A stretch of 23,153 bases of DNA from JAAYEL01 sp964344625 (GCA_964344625.1 CAYFNZ010000015.1:1-23153), one strand, 5' to 3'. Shown: positions 14,804-22,878, numbered from the stretch's first letter. Numbers and translations: made by a program. Notes: a model not told the origin generated them from the letters alone.

Positions 14804-15997
14804 ATGAAAGCATTTGAAAATTTTCATTCAAGGAAGAATGAATCGTCAGCCAAGTGGCATTTAATGGAAGAAAAGTCTAAATTGCCTTTGGATGGCGTGG
14901 TGCCCATGAGTGTGGCAGACATGGAATTTGATATAGCACAAGAGATAAAGGATGGCCTAAAGGCCTACATAGATTCGACTATTCCAGGCTATACTATGCC
15001 ATCAGATGCCTATTATGAAGCTGTTTCTGACCACTATAGAAAAAAATTTGACCTTGAAGTCAAAAAAGAAGAAATAATTCCAACCATGGGGGTTGTTCCC
15101 GGCTTATTTTCCGCAGTAAGAGCCATCTCAAAAGAAGGTCAAGGGATTATAGTCTTCACTCCAGTCTATCCAAATTTTTATAATGCAATAAATTTTACAG
15201 GTAGAAAAGAAGTAAAATGCCCTTTAATCTACAAAGATAAAAAATACTACATCGACTTTGAACTTTTTGAAAGCCTAGCGAAAGAAGAAGACAACAAGGC
15301 CCTTATCCTATGCTCTCCCCACAATCCATCAGGAAGGATTTGGGATGACAAAGACCTTAAAAAGCTAGTAGATATCTGCAAAAAACATGACCTATTTTTG
15401 ATATCAGATGAGATTCATGCTGATTTGGGCTTGTTTGGAAATAAGATTAAGACCATCTACAAGTTTACAGATGACTTTGATAATATCATGGTATTTTCAT
15501 CTGCTTCAAAAACCTATAATATAGCTGGCTTACAAACGGCCAATGCCATTATCAAGGATGAAAAAATAAGGGGACTTTTTAATAAGGAACTTGAGAATCT
15601 AGGCTTTCACTGGCCTAATATGATGGGGCTTAAGGCTACAGAACTAGCCTATAGGCATGGAGATACTTGGCTAAATGGGGCCCTTTCTGTAATCGAAGAA
15701 AACTTCAGGCTTACAAAAGACTTCTTTGAATCCTATGGAGACCTTTTTGAGGTCTATGATAGCCAGGCCACCTACCTTGCCTGGGTAAACTTTGAAAAAT
15801 TTGCCCATAAATTTGAAATCTCAGCCAAGGACTTTTGTCTATTTTTAGATGATGCCAACTTCTTCATAAATCCCGGCATCATGTTCGGTAGACAAGCCAA
15901 GTACTTTATCAGGATAAATGTAGCCCTTCCTAAGCACAAGTACCTAGAAAACCTAGAAAGGCTAAAAGACAAGATAAAGGAAAGATTTAATATTTAA
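14804..15997 (+). CDS. PatB/MalY-family PLP C-S lyase / aminotransferase
   Basis: Fold-type I PLP enzyme of 397 residues, similar to cystathionine beta-lyase PatB and MalY, which split C-S bonds of cysteine conjugates. The PLP lysine lies in SASKTYNIAGLQTA (Lys236); Asp202 in SDEIHADL binds the PLP ring nitrogen; Asn174 in SPHNPSGR is the usual PLP contact. The N-terminal RKNESSAKWHLM and MSVADMEFD segments are characteristic. It begins one base after the mreB stop, with GAAGAAG as a weak ribosome site inside the end of mreB, suggesting translational coupling. Its substrate could be cystathionine or another beta-C-S compound; a plain aminotransferase cannot be excluded. The link with mreB is positional only. 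Confidence 0.88.
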   Translation: MKAFENFHSRKNESSAKWHLMEEKSKLPLDGVVPMSVADMEFDIAQEIKDGLKAYIDSTIPGYTMPSDAYYEAVSDHYRKKFDLEVKKEEIIPTMGVVPGLFSAVRAISKEGQGIIVFTPVYPNFYNAINFTGRKEVKCPLIYKDKKYYIDFELFESLAKEEDNKALILCSPHNPSGRIWDDKDLKKLVDICKKHDLFLISDEIHADLGLFGNKIKTIYKFTDDFDNIMVFSSASKTYNIAGLQTANAIIKDEKIRGLFNKELENLGFHWPNMMGLKATELAYRHGDTWLNGALSVIEENFRLTKDFFESYGDLFEVYDSQATYLAWVNFEKFAHKFEISAKDFCLFLDDANFFINPGIMFGRQAKYFIRINVALPKHKYLENLERLKDKIKERFNI

Positions 15998-16007
15998 TTT
16001 CTAAAGA

Positions 16008-16051
16008 AAAATATCTGCCAGGGTCAATGTAATCCCTAGAGCAGATATTTT
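16008..16051. terminator. Bidirectional terminator between the C-S lyase and amidohydrolase genes
   Basis: AAAATATCTGC (16008-16018) pairs with GCAGATATTTT (16041-16051), with an inner AGGGT/ATCCCT pairing. The A-run and T-run ends suit both directions of two convergent genes. Confidence 0.82.
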
Positions 16052-16055
16052 GAAC

Positions 16056-17339
16056 TTAATTATTTAATTCTTTATAGACTGCTTCAAAGTAGTCTATTTT
16101 TTTCTTGTATTTTTTCATAAGATTTTCAAAAGACTGGGTGTCTTTAATTCTTCCATTGTCTACAAGGATTTTCCCGGCCACCATGACCCTGTAAACATCT
16201 CTTGGATTCATGCTGTAGACTAGGGTATTGTAGATATCATAGTTTGGACTCATATTAGGCCTACTTAGATCGATAAAAATCATATCTGCCTTAAAGTCCT
16301 TTTGAAGCGAGCCTATGCCATCTAGGTGGAGGGCCTTAGCCCCATCGCAGGTAGCAAGTCTTACAAGGTCTTTTGCCTTCATAGAAGTCCTATCCTTGCT
16401 CTTAAGTTTTTGAGAAAGGGCTGATAGCTTCATAACCGTATTTAGGTCTAGGGTATTTCCACTAATTGGACCATCGGTACCTAAAGCGGTAGGGATTTGT
16501 TTGTCTAGAAAGCCTATGATATCGGGAATTCCCTTGGCAGCCTTCATATTTGCTCCTGGGCAGGAAACAAGACTGGCCCCTCTGGACTTAATAATATCCA
16601 AGTCGCTTTTTTTAGTGTGGATGGCATGAACACCTATAAATCTTTGGTCAATAAAGCCTAATTCATCAAGGTATTCAAAGGGAGTTTTTGGGGCGTACAT
16701 TTCCATTTCAAAGTCCATTTCAGCCACGTGAATCATCTTTAAGACCCCGTATTCTTCTGAAAGCCCTTGGATTAAGTCGAGGTCCTTTTTGTCTAGACTA
16801 TAGGGAGCGTGTGGGGCCAAGGCTGGATAGATAGTTTTTTTATTCAAGTTTTCTTCTATGAATTTTCTTAGGTATTTTTCGTCAACATTTTCTGCAAGCT
16901 TGTGGTCTTTGATTATAGTTTGACCGACAATCGCCCTGATGCCAACATTTTCTAAAATACCTGCAAGCCTGTCGGAAAAATAGTACATATCAAAGACTGT
17001 TGTAACCCCTGACAGAAGAGATTCATAGGCTGCATACTCAGTGCCTATCTCAACAGCTTCCTGGTTGAAGTAGGTATTTTCCATGGGGAAAAGAAACTTT
17101 CTTAACCTATCACTGGTATCATCTGCCATGCCTCTTAAAAAGACCAGACCAAGGTGGGTATGGCCATTTATAAGGCCTGGCATGATGAGATTTCCATTAA
17201 TATCCTCAAAGTCACTTGGACACTCATTCATGGGGCCAAGGTCGATAATCCTATCTTCTTCTATTGTGATAAAGCCTGGATCATAATAATTTAGGTCCTG
17301 GTCCATAGTTAGGATTTTTGCATTTCCATAGGTTCTCAT
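16056..17339 (-). CDS. MTA/SAH deaminase-like amidohydrolase (COG0402)
   Basis: A 427-residue metal-dependent hydrolase of the MtaD/SsnA type, the last gene of the purine-riboswitch operon. Metal and catalytic residues: HTH (60-62, in LINGHTHLG), His177 (APHAPY), His204 in IHVAE, His238 in GVHAIH and Asp289 in LGTDG. The IHVAE and GTDG blocks place it with deaminases of adenine nucleosides such as methylthioadenosine or S-adenosylhomocysteine; the usual S-N-N-x-L-D that follows is SGNTLD here. The ATG at 17339 is preferred: GGAGAG lies 7 bases before it and it overlaps the adenine deaminase stop as ATGA, typical of coupled translation. An alternative ATG at 17354 has no ribosome site. Its substrate is probably a purine, but guanine or another aminopurine cannot be ruled out. 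Confidence 0.85.
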   Translation of the reverse strand: MRTYGNAKILTMDQDLNYYDPGFITIEEDRIIDLGPMNECPSDFEDINGNLIMPGLINGHTHLGLVFLRGMADDTSDRLRKFLFPMENTYFNQEAVEIGTEYAAYESLLSGVTTVFDMYYFSDRLAGILENVGIRAIVGQTIIKDHKLAENVDEKYLRKFIEENLNKKTIYPALAPHAPYSLDKKDLDLIQGLSEEYGVLKMIHVAEMDFEMEMYAPKTPFEYLDELGFIDQRFIGVHAIHTKKSDLDIIKSRGASLVSCPGANMKAAKGIPDIIGFLDKQIPTALGTDGPISGNTLDLNTVMKLSALSQKLKSKDRTSMKAKDLVRLATCDGAKALHLDGIGSLQKDFKADMIFIDLSRPNMSPNYDIYNTLVYSMNPRDVYRVMVAGKILVDNGRIKDTQSFENLMKKYKKKIDYFEAVYKELNN

Positions 17340-19027
17340 TGGTCCACTCTCCATCCTAGGATTTTTTGCGATTTAACATCTACATAGCCCTTGTCTGATA
17401 TCTTAAGACTAGGACTTACAATTAGGGCAAGCACGCAGAAAGACATGATTTCGTTGTGACTTTCATAGCCGTTTTTAACCATTTCCTCCCTGATATTTTT
17501 AAGCTTTGAAGCAATTTCTTCCATGGGGTCAAGGGAGACCACACCGCCGAAAGTTAGGGGTAGGAAATATTCTGAGTCAAGGCTTGCTATTGCAATTCCT
17601 CCTTGGGCTTGAATTATCTTGTTTACAACTTTTACCATCAGGGCTTCATCTGTTGCCATGGCTAGGATATTGTGGCTATCATGGGCCCAGGTTGTCGCCA
17701 GGGCACAGGGCTTGTCAAAGCCGTTCAAGACAAAGCCTATGGCAGGCTTTTGGTTATTGCCATATCTTTCAAAAACCATAAGAAGGCTAAGACCGGCTTT
17801 TTTCCATTGTAGGACTCCATCTTTGACATCGACCCAGACATGCTTTTCATGGGTGAAGGTAGATTTTACCTCCCTTTCAATGACCCTTACAAGGGCCTTG
17901 TCACCGTGGGTCTTAATAATTAAATCATCAAGGGAAATTTTGTCCCTCAAAATAGACTCATGCATCTTTTGGCTAAATTGTGGCTGAGGGTCTTTTTTCA
18001 TCTTAGAAACCAGCTTGCCGGCCTTTATTACATCATGTATGGCAAATGTTTCTAGGTCTTTTACTATGACTCCGTCTGCAAGCTTACCAGGCCCTATCAT
18101 ACCCCTGTCAAAAAATAGCATTCTTTGGGCAGGTATATAGGTTGAAGCATAGATTGCATCTTCTATAGGATAGCCCAAGGAGACGGCCTTTCTTATAAGG
18201 TGGTCCATGTGGCCTTTTTCAATTAGGTCATCTGGCATAACATCATCGCTTACGAAGCAGATGAATTCTTCAAGATGGTATTTTTTTATAGCGGCAAATA
18301 TCTCTTTAGTCATAGATTTTTCTTGCAGTTGGATTAGGATGCCAGCCCTTGTCTTTTCTATAAGGGATTCGACACTTTGGTGGGTATGGTCGCTTCCAAT
18401 GCCTACGTGGAGGTATCTTGCAAGCTCATAGCCAGAAACCAAGGGAATGTGGCCTTCCACCGGATATAGGGGGTGGACTTCCTTAAAGGCCCTGATAATT
18501 TGCTTGGTATGGTTGTCCTTTAACTCCACAACTTCCTTGTAGTTCATAATCTCCCCAAGGGCCCTGATTTTTTCAAAATTACATAGGTCCTTAACTTGGT
18601 CAGGGCCAATATAGCCTCTTGCAGTCTCTAGCTTAGAATTAGTAGAAGGGACACTCGAAGGAATAGCATAGAAAATGTCTAGGGCTTGGTCACTATTCAT
18701 GTACTCATAAAGACCTTCTAGGCCCAAGGCATTTGCCACTTCGTGAGAGTCAGCAACTATACTTGTGGTCCCATGCTTTAGGACGGTATTTGAGTACTCA
18801 GCAGGGGTGGTCATGGAACTTTCAATATGCATGTGGATATCAATAAGACCAGGTAGTAAAAACATACCTGATCCATCGATGACTTCTATATTATTGTCTA
18901 AATTATCTACATTTTCGTCATATTGAATATCTCCAAGCATCCAATACCTGCCGTCCTTTATGTGGACATGGCCGAGTTCAAATTTCTTTTGACTTGTATT
19001 AAATATGGATATATTCTTTATAATCAT
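17336..19027 (-). CDS. Adenine deaminase-like amidohydrolase
   Basis: A 563-residue amidohydrolase with the layout of adenine deaminase, which turns adenine into hypoxanthine and ammonia. The metal motif DIHMHIESS (63-71), DSHEVANALG (93-102; family usually DPHE), GEIMN (158-162), EGHIP (191-195), SDD (260-262) and the C-terminal AHDSHNI plus a VNKIIQAQGGIA stretch are all present. The region SDHTHQSVE (212-220) differs from the SDHE form I expect. It starts 9 bases after the lipoprotein stop, and I see no good ribosome site for the ATG at 19027, so translation may be coupled. It is clearly of the Ade family but divergent, so another purine or an aminopurine is possible as substrate. The operon's purine riboswitch supports a purine-related job. 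Confidence 0.82.
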   Translation of the reverse strand: MIIKNISIFNTSQKKFELGHVHIKDGRYWMLGDIQYDENVDNLDNNIEVIDGSGMFLLPGLIDIHMHIESSMTTPAEYSNTVLKHGTTSIVADSHEVANALGLEGLYEYMNSDQALDIFYAIPSSVPSTNSKLETARGYIGPDQVKDLCNFEKIRALGEIMNYKEVVELKDNHTKQIIRAFKEVHPLYPVEGHIPLVSGYELARYLHVGIGSDHTHQSVESLIEKTRAGILIQLQEKSMTKEIFAAIKKYHLEEFICFVSDDVMPDDLIEKGHMDHLIRKAVSLGYPIEDAIYASTYIPAQRMLFFDRGMIGPGKLADGVIVKDLETFAIHDVIKAGKLVSKMKKDPQPQFSQKMHESILRDKISLDDLIIKTHGDKALVRVIEREVKSTFTHEKHVWVDVKDGVLQWKKAGLSLLMVFERYGNNQKPAIGFVLNGFDKPCALATTWAHDSHNILAMATDEALMVKVVNKIIQAQGGIAIASLDSEYFLPLTFGGVVSLDPMEEIASKLKNIREEMVKNGYESHNEIMSFCVLALIVSPSLKISDKGYVDVKSQKILGWRVDQ

Positions 19028-19036
19028 TTTTTTACA

Positions 19037-20104
19037 CTACTTGTTCATTACAGCGTTGAATTCTTCTACCCAATCAGATAGGTTTTTGTTAATCATGCTG
19101 TAGTCTAAAACCTTAGTTCTTTCAATAACATCGCCATAAGTCTTGTTTTGAGCTGTTTGTTCATCAAGTTTAACATCGCTATTAGTTGGTCCTTCGTTAA
19201 GGGACTTAGCAGTTCTTTCTTGAACTTCTTGGCTTAACCTATAGTTTACAAACTCTTGGGCAAGGTCCTTATTCTTGCTATTCTTATTTACTTCAACTGT
19301 ATTAAAGTTTACATAAGTTCCTGATTCAGGTACTATGTATTTTACATTTTCATCGGCCTTTTTAATCATATCAACACCAAAGTCACCTATTACAGCTGCT
19401 GCAACTTCACCGTTGGCAAACATGGCAGCAAGGTCACTTGATTTAGCATAAGCCTTTACTAGGTTTGGCTTCAATTCTTCTAACTTCTTAAAGGCAGAAG
19501 CGGCATTGTCCTTGTCGATTGTAGTACCACTTACTTCACCGGCAACTGCAAGCATAGCAGGACCGAAAGTTGTAGTAATATCTGGAATAGCAACCTTACC
19601 TTTTAAAGCTGGGTCCCAAAGGTCAGCCCATTCTTTGATTTCTTTCTTTGTTTCATTTGGATTGTAGATGATACCGATGCTATTGATAACAAATGGGGCT
19701 CCAAAACCCTTGTCGGCTATTTCCTTAGCTGGTGCGATTAATTTTTCAACATTAGGAACCTTAGCTGGGTCAAGCTTGTCAAGAAGGTCTAAATCTTGAG
19801 CTTCGGCAGCAGCCGCTTGACTTAGTTCAATAACGTCTACATCTGAATTAGGATTTTCCTTTAACTTTGTAAGTCTTTCAGCTGTTGTAGCCATTTCTAA
19901 AACGACCTTAACATTAAACTTTTCTTCGAAAGGCTTAAATACATCCTTCATTAAATTTTCTTCACCCAAGCCCCAAGTAGAGACTACAAGTGTCTTTTGT
20001 CCGTCCTTATCACCTGATTGCTTGTCACTTTCGCTTGTATTACCACAAGCTGAGAATGATAAGACCATCAAAACTGATAGTAATAGTGCAGCTAATTTTT
20101 TCAT
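19037..20104 (-). CDS. Pot-like ABC transporter substrate-binding lipoprotein
   Basis: A 355-residue periplasmic-type binding protein tethered to the membrane. The signal peptide MKKLAALLLSVLMVLSFSAC ends with lipobox Cys20, then a polar N-terminal linker (GNTSESDKQSGDKDG). The mature part opens with LVVSTWGLGEENLMKDVFKPFEEKF, typical of the PotD/SBP_bac_8 class, and has the domain-hinge pattern GAPFVINSIGIIYNPNETK and WADLWDPALKGKVAIPDI. Such proteins are usually called spermidine/putrescine binding, but the family also takes opines, phosphonates and thiamine, so substrate cannot be read from the fold. The position between ATPase and adenine deaminase, under a purine riboswitch, points to a purine-type ligand. 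The ATG overlaps the ATPase stop by one base (TAATG). Confidence 0.87.
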   Translation of the reverse strand: MKKLAALLLSVLMVLSFSACGNTSESDKQSGDKDGQKTLVVSTWGLGEENLMKDVFKPFEEKFNVKVVLEMATTAERLTKLKENPNSDVDVIELSQAAAAEAQDLDLLDKLDPAKVPNVEKLIAPAKEIADKGFGAPFVINSIGIIYNPNETKKEIKEWADLWDPALKGKVAIPDITTTFGPAMLAVAGEVSGTTIDKDNAASAFKKLEELKPNLVKAYAKSSDLAAMFANGEVAAAVIGDFGVDMIKKADENVKYIVPESGTYVNFNTVEVNKNSKNKDLAQEFVNYRLSQEVQERTAKSLNEGPTNSDVKLDEQTAQNKTYGDVIERTKVLDYSMINKNLSDWVEEFNAVMNK

Positions 20105-21075
20105 TAATTTCCTCCTAAAAATTTAATTGACTCCTCAAATATGTTAAACCTTATGTCTTCATTGATATTTACCTTTTGGTTGGTAGATATGGTCAATGTC
20201 CCCATGTCGGTTGTAACCATTAGCTTATATTTTTCTCCTAAGAACTCGATTGAAGTAACCAAGCCCTTGTATTTTCCGTCTTCACAAATTTTTACATCCT
20301 TGCTCCTAAAGGCAGCAAGTCCTTCTTTTGTAGGATCAAAAAACTTTGCATCAACAAAATTTTCAAAGCCTACAAACCTTGCTATATATTCATTTTTGGG
20401 ATTTGAATAGATTTCTTCAGGGCTGTCTAATTGTTCGATAACCCCCTTATTCATGATGGCTACCCTGTCACTTATGGCGAAGCATTCTTCTTGGTCGTGG
20501 GTGACAAAGATAGTTGTCATATTCAGCTTTTGTTGAATCCTCCTAATTTCACTACGCATTTGATACCTTAATTGGGCATCAAGGTTACTTAAAGGTTCAT
20601 CCAAAAGCAAAAGCTTTGGTTCGATAACAAGGGCCCTAGCCAAGGCAACACGCTGCCTTTGCCCCCCGGACATATTTTCCGGGAACCTATCTCTTAGGTC
20701 TGAAAGGTTACAGATTTCAAGCATCCTAGTGACCTTTTTTTCTATCTCATCTTTTTTCATCTTCCTCATCTTTAAGCCAAAGGCTACATTTTCAAAGACT
20801 GTAAGATGGGGAAACAGGGCATAGCTTTGGAAAACCAGACCGAAGTCCCTCTTATGGATTGGGACATTGGTCATGTCCTTGTTTTCAAGTAGAAATTTTC
20901 CGCTTGAGATTGGGACGAAGCCAGCAATAGCCCTAAGAGTTGTTGACTTACCACAACCTGAAGGTCCAAGTAGACTTAAAAGTTCCCCTTCCTTAATATC
21001 TAGGGATAAACCCTGCAAAATGTATTTATCTTTTTCATAGCTTACGCTGATATTGTCTAATCTTGAGTAGGTCAT
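20104..21075 (-). CDS. ABC transporter ATPase, PotA/FbpC-like
   Basis: Importer ATPase of 323 residues. Walker A GPSGCGKST (37-45), Q-loop Gln83 in FQSYALFPH, signature MSGGQRQRV (135-143), Walker B LLLLDE (155-160) and the switch histidine in VTHDQEE (192-198) are all intact, so it should be active. From about residue 240 a C-terminal TOBE-type domain follows, as in PotA and related importers, which often senses or regulates transport. The ATG at 21075 follows AGGAGGT. It lies between the second permease and the lipoprotein, as in a standard four-component importer operon. Family annotation would be polyamine, iron or thiamine; context favours a purine-related substrate. Confidence 0.9.
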   Translation of the reverse strand: MTYSRLDNISVSYEKDKYILQGLSLDIKEGELLSLLGPSGCGKSTTLRAIAGFVPISSGKFLLENKDMTNVPIHKRDFGLVFQSYALFPHLTVFENVAFGLKMRKMKKDEIEKKVTRMLEICNLSDLRDRFPENMSGGQRQRVALARALVIEPKLLLLDEPLSNLDAQLRYQMRSEIRRIQQKLNMTTIFVTHDQEECFAISDRVAIMNKGVIEQLDSPEEIYSNPKNEYIARFVGFENFVDAKFFDPTKEGLAAFRSKDVKICEDGKYKGLVTSIEFLGEKYKLMVTTDMGTLTISTNQKVNINEDIRFNIFEESIKFLGGN

Positions 21076-21096
21076 ATTACCTCCTTATTTCCATGC

Positions 21097-21876
21097 TTAC
21101 ATCACTTGTTTTATGCCTAGGACCCTATCCATAATCCTCATCAATAGGAAGGTAAAGACCATCAAAATCAAGGATAAGGCACTGACGCTTGGGTCAAAGT
21201 TATATTCTATATAGTTCATCAAGGTCACAGGTAGGGTATTGATACCTGGTCCCTTCAAATACATTGACACAGGCAAGTTATTAAATGAATTGATAAAGGA
21301 CATCATAAAAGCAGCCAGGATTGAATTTTTCAAATAAGGCATAATAGTCAGGTAAAATGCCTTTGTCCTAGTGGCTCCCAGGCTGATTGCAGCCTCTTCG
21401 ATGTTGGGGTCAAATTCCTTTAAGCCTGCTGACAAGACCCTGATACAATAAGGTAAAACTAAAAGCAGGTGGCCTATAACTAGGGCAAGTCTTAAGTTTA
21501 ATTGGAAGTTCAAAACTATAATCCTATAAAGCATTATCCCCAAAACGATACCTGGAATTAGGTTGGGTGATAGGAAAAAGCTTAATAGGACTTTTGCTGA
21601 CTTTCCCTTCATCTTATACAAGGCGTAGGCTACCGGAAGTGCAAAAATTATTCCTAAAAATGAAGCCACAAGCCCTAAAATTACACTGGTTTTTAAGCTT
21701 TCCATAAAGGACCTAGATTCAAAGACCCTTCCAAACCACTTTGTGGTGAAGGAATTAATTGGAAATCTTATGATATCTGCCTCTCCAAAGGCTGTAATGG
21801 CAATCATTATCAAAGGGACAAGGATGAAGATTATCGTAATTATACCGATTATGTTTATAAACTTAGGCTTCTTCAT
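21097..21876 (-). CDS. ABC transporter permease, PotC-like
   Basis: Inner-membrane permease of 259 residues with about six membrane helices and the cytoplasmic EAA loop near residue 165 (EEAAISLGATRTKAFYLTIMPYL). The ATG at 21876 (MKKPKFINIIGI) is preferred: AGAGGTGG lies 5 bases upstream, whereas an ATG at 21915 lacks a site and sits deep inside the upstream gene. It overlaps the end of the first permease by 14 bases, so the two are probably translated together as a heterodimer. Related to PotC, the second permease of the polyamine-type importer family. Substrate not deducible from sequence. Confidence 0.87.
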   Translation of the reverse strand: MKKPKFINIIGIITIIFILVPLIMIAITAFGEADIIRFPINSFTTKWFGRVFESRSFMESLKTSVILGLVASFLGIIFALPVAYALYKMKGKSAKVLLSFFLSPNLIPGIVLGIMLYRIIVLNFQLNLRLALVIGHLLLVLPYCIRVLSAGLKEFDPNIEEAAISLGATRTKAFYLTIMPYLKNSILAAFMMSFINSFNNLPVSMYLKGPGINTLPVTLMNYIEYNFDPSVSALSLILMVFTFLLMRIMDRVLGIKQVM

Positions 21877-22702
21877 TTTTACCACCTCTCTTATCAAGTC
21901 TTCCTTCCAAAGCATTCATAAATATCATCAATAAAATGCTTATCATAATCATAATAAAGGCTATGACACTGGCCTTAGACCAGTTTGAAAGGACGCTTGC
22001 TTGTTGGTTTAACAGGGTTGTAAGCATCATGTTGGTATTTCCACCCAATAGGGATGGGGTTGTATAGGCACTTATAACGCCAGTAAATACCAAGACGCTT
22101 CCTACCACGATTCCTGATGCAGATAGGGGAATGATAACCCTAAAGAAGACCTTGAAGAAATTAGCTCCCAGGCTGCTTGCTGCCTCTAAGGTATCATCAG
22201 AAATATTGTCCATCACTGAAATCAAGGTGACAATCATCAAAGGTAGGAACAAATAGACGGAACCTATGATGATAGCAAATTCCGTATACATCATCTGGAT
22301 AGGCTCTTTTATTAGTCCAAGCTTTAGGAAAAATGAATTAATAACCCCATTTTTACCCAGCATGTTCATCCAGGCAAAGGCCCTAATTACCCCATTTGTA
22401 AGAAGTGGGAATAGGATTATTGCTGATAGGATTTTCTTTGTGCTTTGCTTAGACCTTGATATGAAAAATGCTGTCGGAACTCCCAGAATCATGCAAGCAA
22501 GAGTCGATATCAAGGAAACCCTTATGGTCCTTAAAATTATCTTTTGGTTGACCCCGTCAGAGAAGAATTTAAGATAGGCTGAAAAAGCAAAATCTCCATC
22601 TAAAAAAGTAGGGTAGACCAAGGTGATTAAAGGAAAAATCATAAAGATTGTAATCAACAAAAAGCTTGGCAGAAGTAAGAGTGTGTAAATTTTTTTCTTC
22701 AT
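21863..22702 (-). CDS. ABC transporter permease, PotB-like
   Basis: First gene of the six-gene operon: a 279-residue permease with about six transmembrane segments. The EAA motif EAASSLGANFFKVFFRVIIPL lies near residue 174, and the domain opens with SLISTLACMILGVPTAFFISR. The ATG at 22702 follows AGGAG by 5 bases and comes about 20 bases after the riboswitch terminator, so its expression is directly set by that element. It overlaps the next permease by 14 bases. PotB-like by overall pattern. The heterodimer with the PotC-like gene would form the channel of the importer. Confidence 0.87.
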   Translation of the reverse strand: MKKKIYTLLLLPSFLLITIFMIFPLITLVYPTFLDGDFAFSAYLKFFSDGVNQKIILRTIRVSLISTLACMILGVPTAFFISRSKQSTKKILSAIILFPLLTNGVIRAFAWMNMLGKNGVINSFFLKLGLIKEPIQMMYTEFAIIIGSVYLFLPLMIVTLISVMDNISDDTLEAASSLGANFFKVFFRVIIPLSASGIVVGSVLVFTGVISAYTTPSLLGGNTNMMLTTLLNQQASVLSNWSKASVIAFIMIMISILLMIFMNALEGRLDKRGGKNEEA

Positions 22703-22722
22703 AAAAACTCCTTTTTTTAAAC

Positions 22723-22749
22723 AAAAAAAGGCCGAACAAGTCGGGCCTT
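22723..22749 (-). terminator. Riboswitch-controlled terminator (expression platform)
   Basis: On the minus strand AAGGC pairs with GCCTT and CGA with TCG, with one bulged C, around a CTTGT loop (22749-22728); seven T follow (22729-22723). The stem sits just after the aptamer. The bases GAACGAG (22761-22755), right after P1, can pair with CTTGTTC in the terminator's loop and 3' arm, a possible antiterminator. Confidence 0.85.
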
Positions 22750-22761
22750 GGCTACTCGTTC

Positions 22762-22828
22762 ATATTTGTCGATTCATTTACGGTGAACCGGTAGAGACTA
22801 TCTAACCATATTATAGATACTAAAATAT
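22762..22828 (-). ncRNA. Purine riboswitch aptamer (guanine-class C74)
   Basis: On the minus strand all three-helix purine aptamer parts align with the Bacillus xpt element as I remember it. P1 is ATATTT with AAATAT (22828-22823, 22767-22762); J1/2 is TAGT; P2 ATCTAT/TTAGAT with loop AATATGG (xpt GATATGG); J2/3 AGTCTCTACC (xpt AGTTTCTACC); P3 GGTTCA/TGAATC with loop CCGTAAA identical to xpt. J3/1 is GAC, so position 74 is C (22768), the guanine/hypoxanthine form; adenine aptamers have U. Differences from xpt are A24 to G and U48 to C, and one extra P3 base pair. It lies in the leader of the ABC transporter/deaminase operon, 5' of a terminator, so it should switch the operon off when ligand binds. 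Confidence 0.92.
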
Positions 22829-22849
22829 TTACTTCGCTTTATATATATG

Positions 22850-22878
22850 ATGATAGTTTATAACCTGGTATTTGTCAA
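22850..22878 (-). promoter_or_regulatory. Promoter of the riboswitch operon
   Basis: On the minus strand TTGACA (22878-22873) and TATCAT (22855-22850) are 17 bases apart. The start would be near 22843, just before the aptamer. Confidence 0.75.

Noticed and set aside
17340..17354. Earlier ATG for the terminal amidohydrolase
   Set aside because: No ribosome site; the ATG at 17339 has GGAGAG and an ATGA overlap with the preceding gene.
17506..17987. Plus-strand open frames opposite the adenine deaminase gene
   Set aside because: Antisense to conserved coding sequence, no ribosome site, no recognisable motif.
19037..22702. Plain spermidine/putrescine transporter
   Set aside because: This would be the default name from family similarity, but the purine riboswitch and the deaminase genes in the same operon argue against using it as the assigned substrate.
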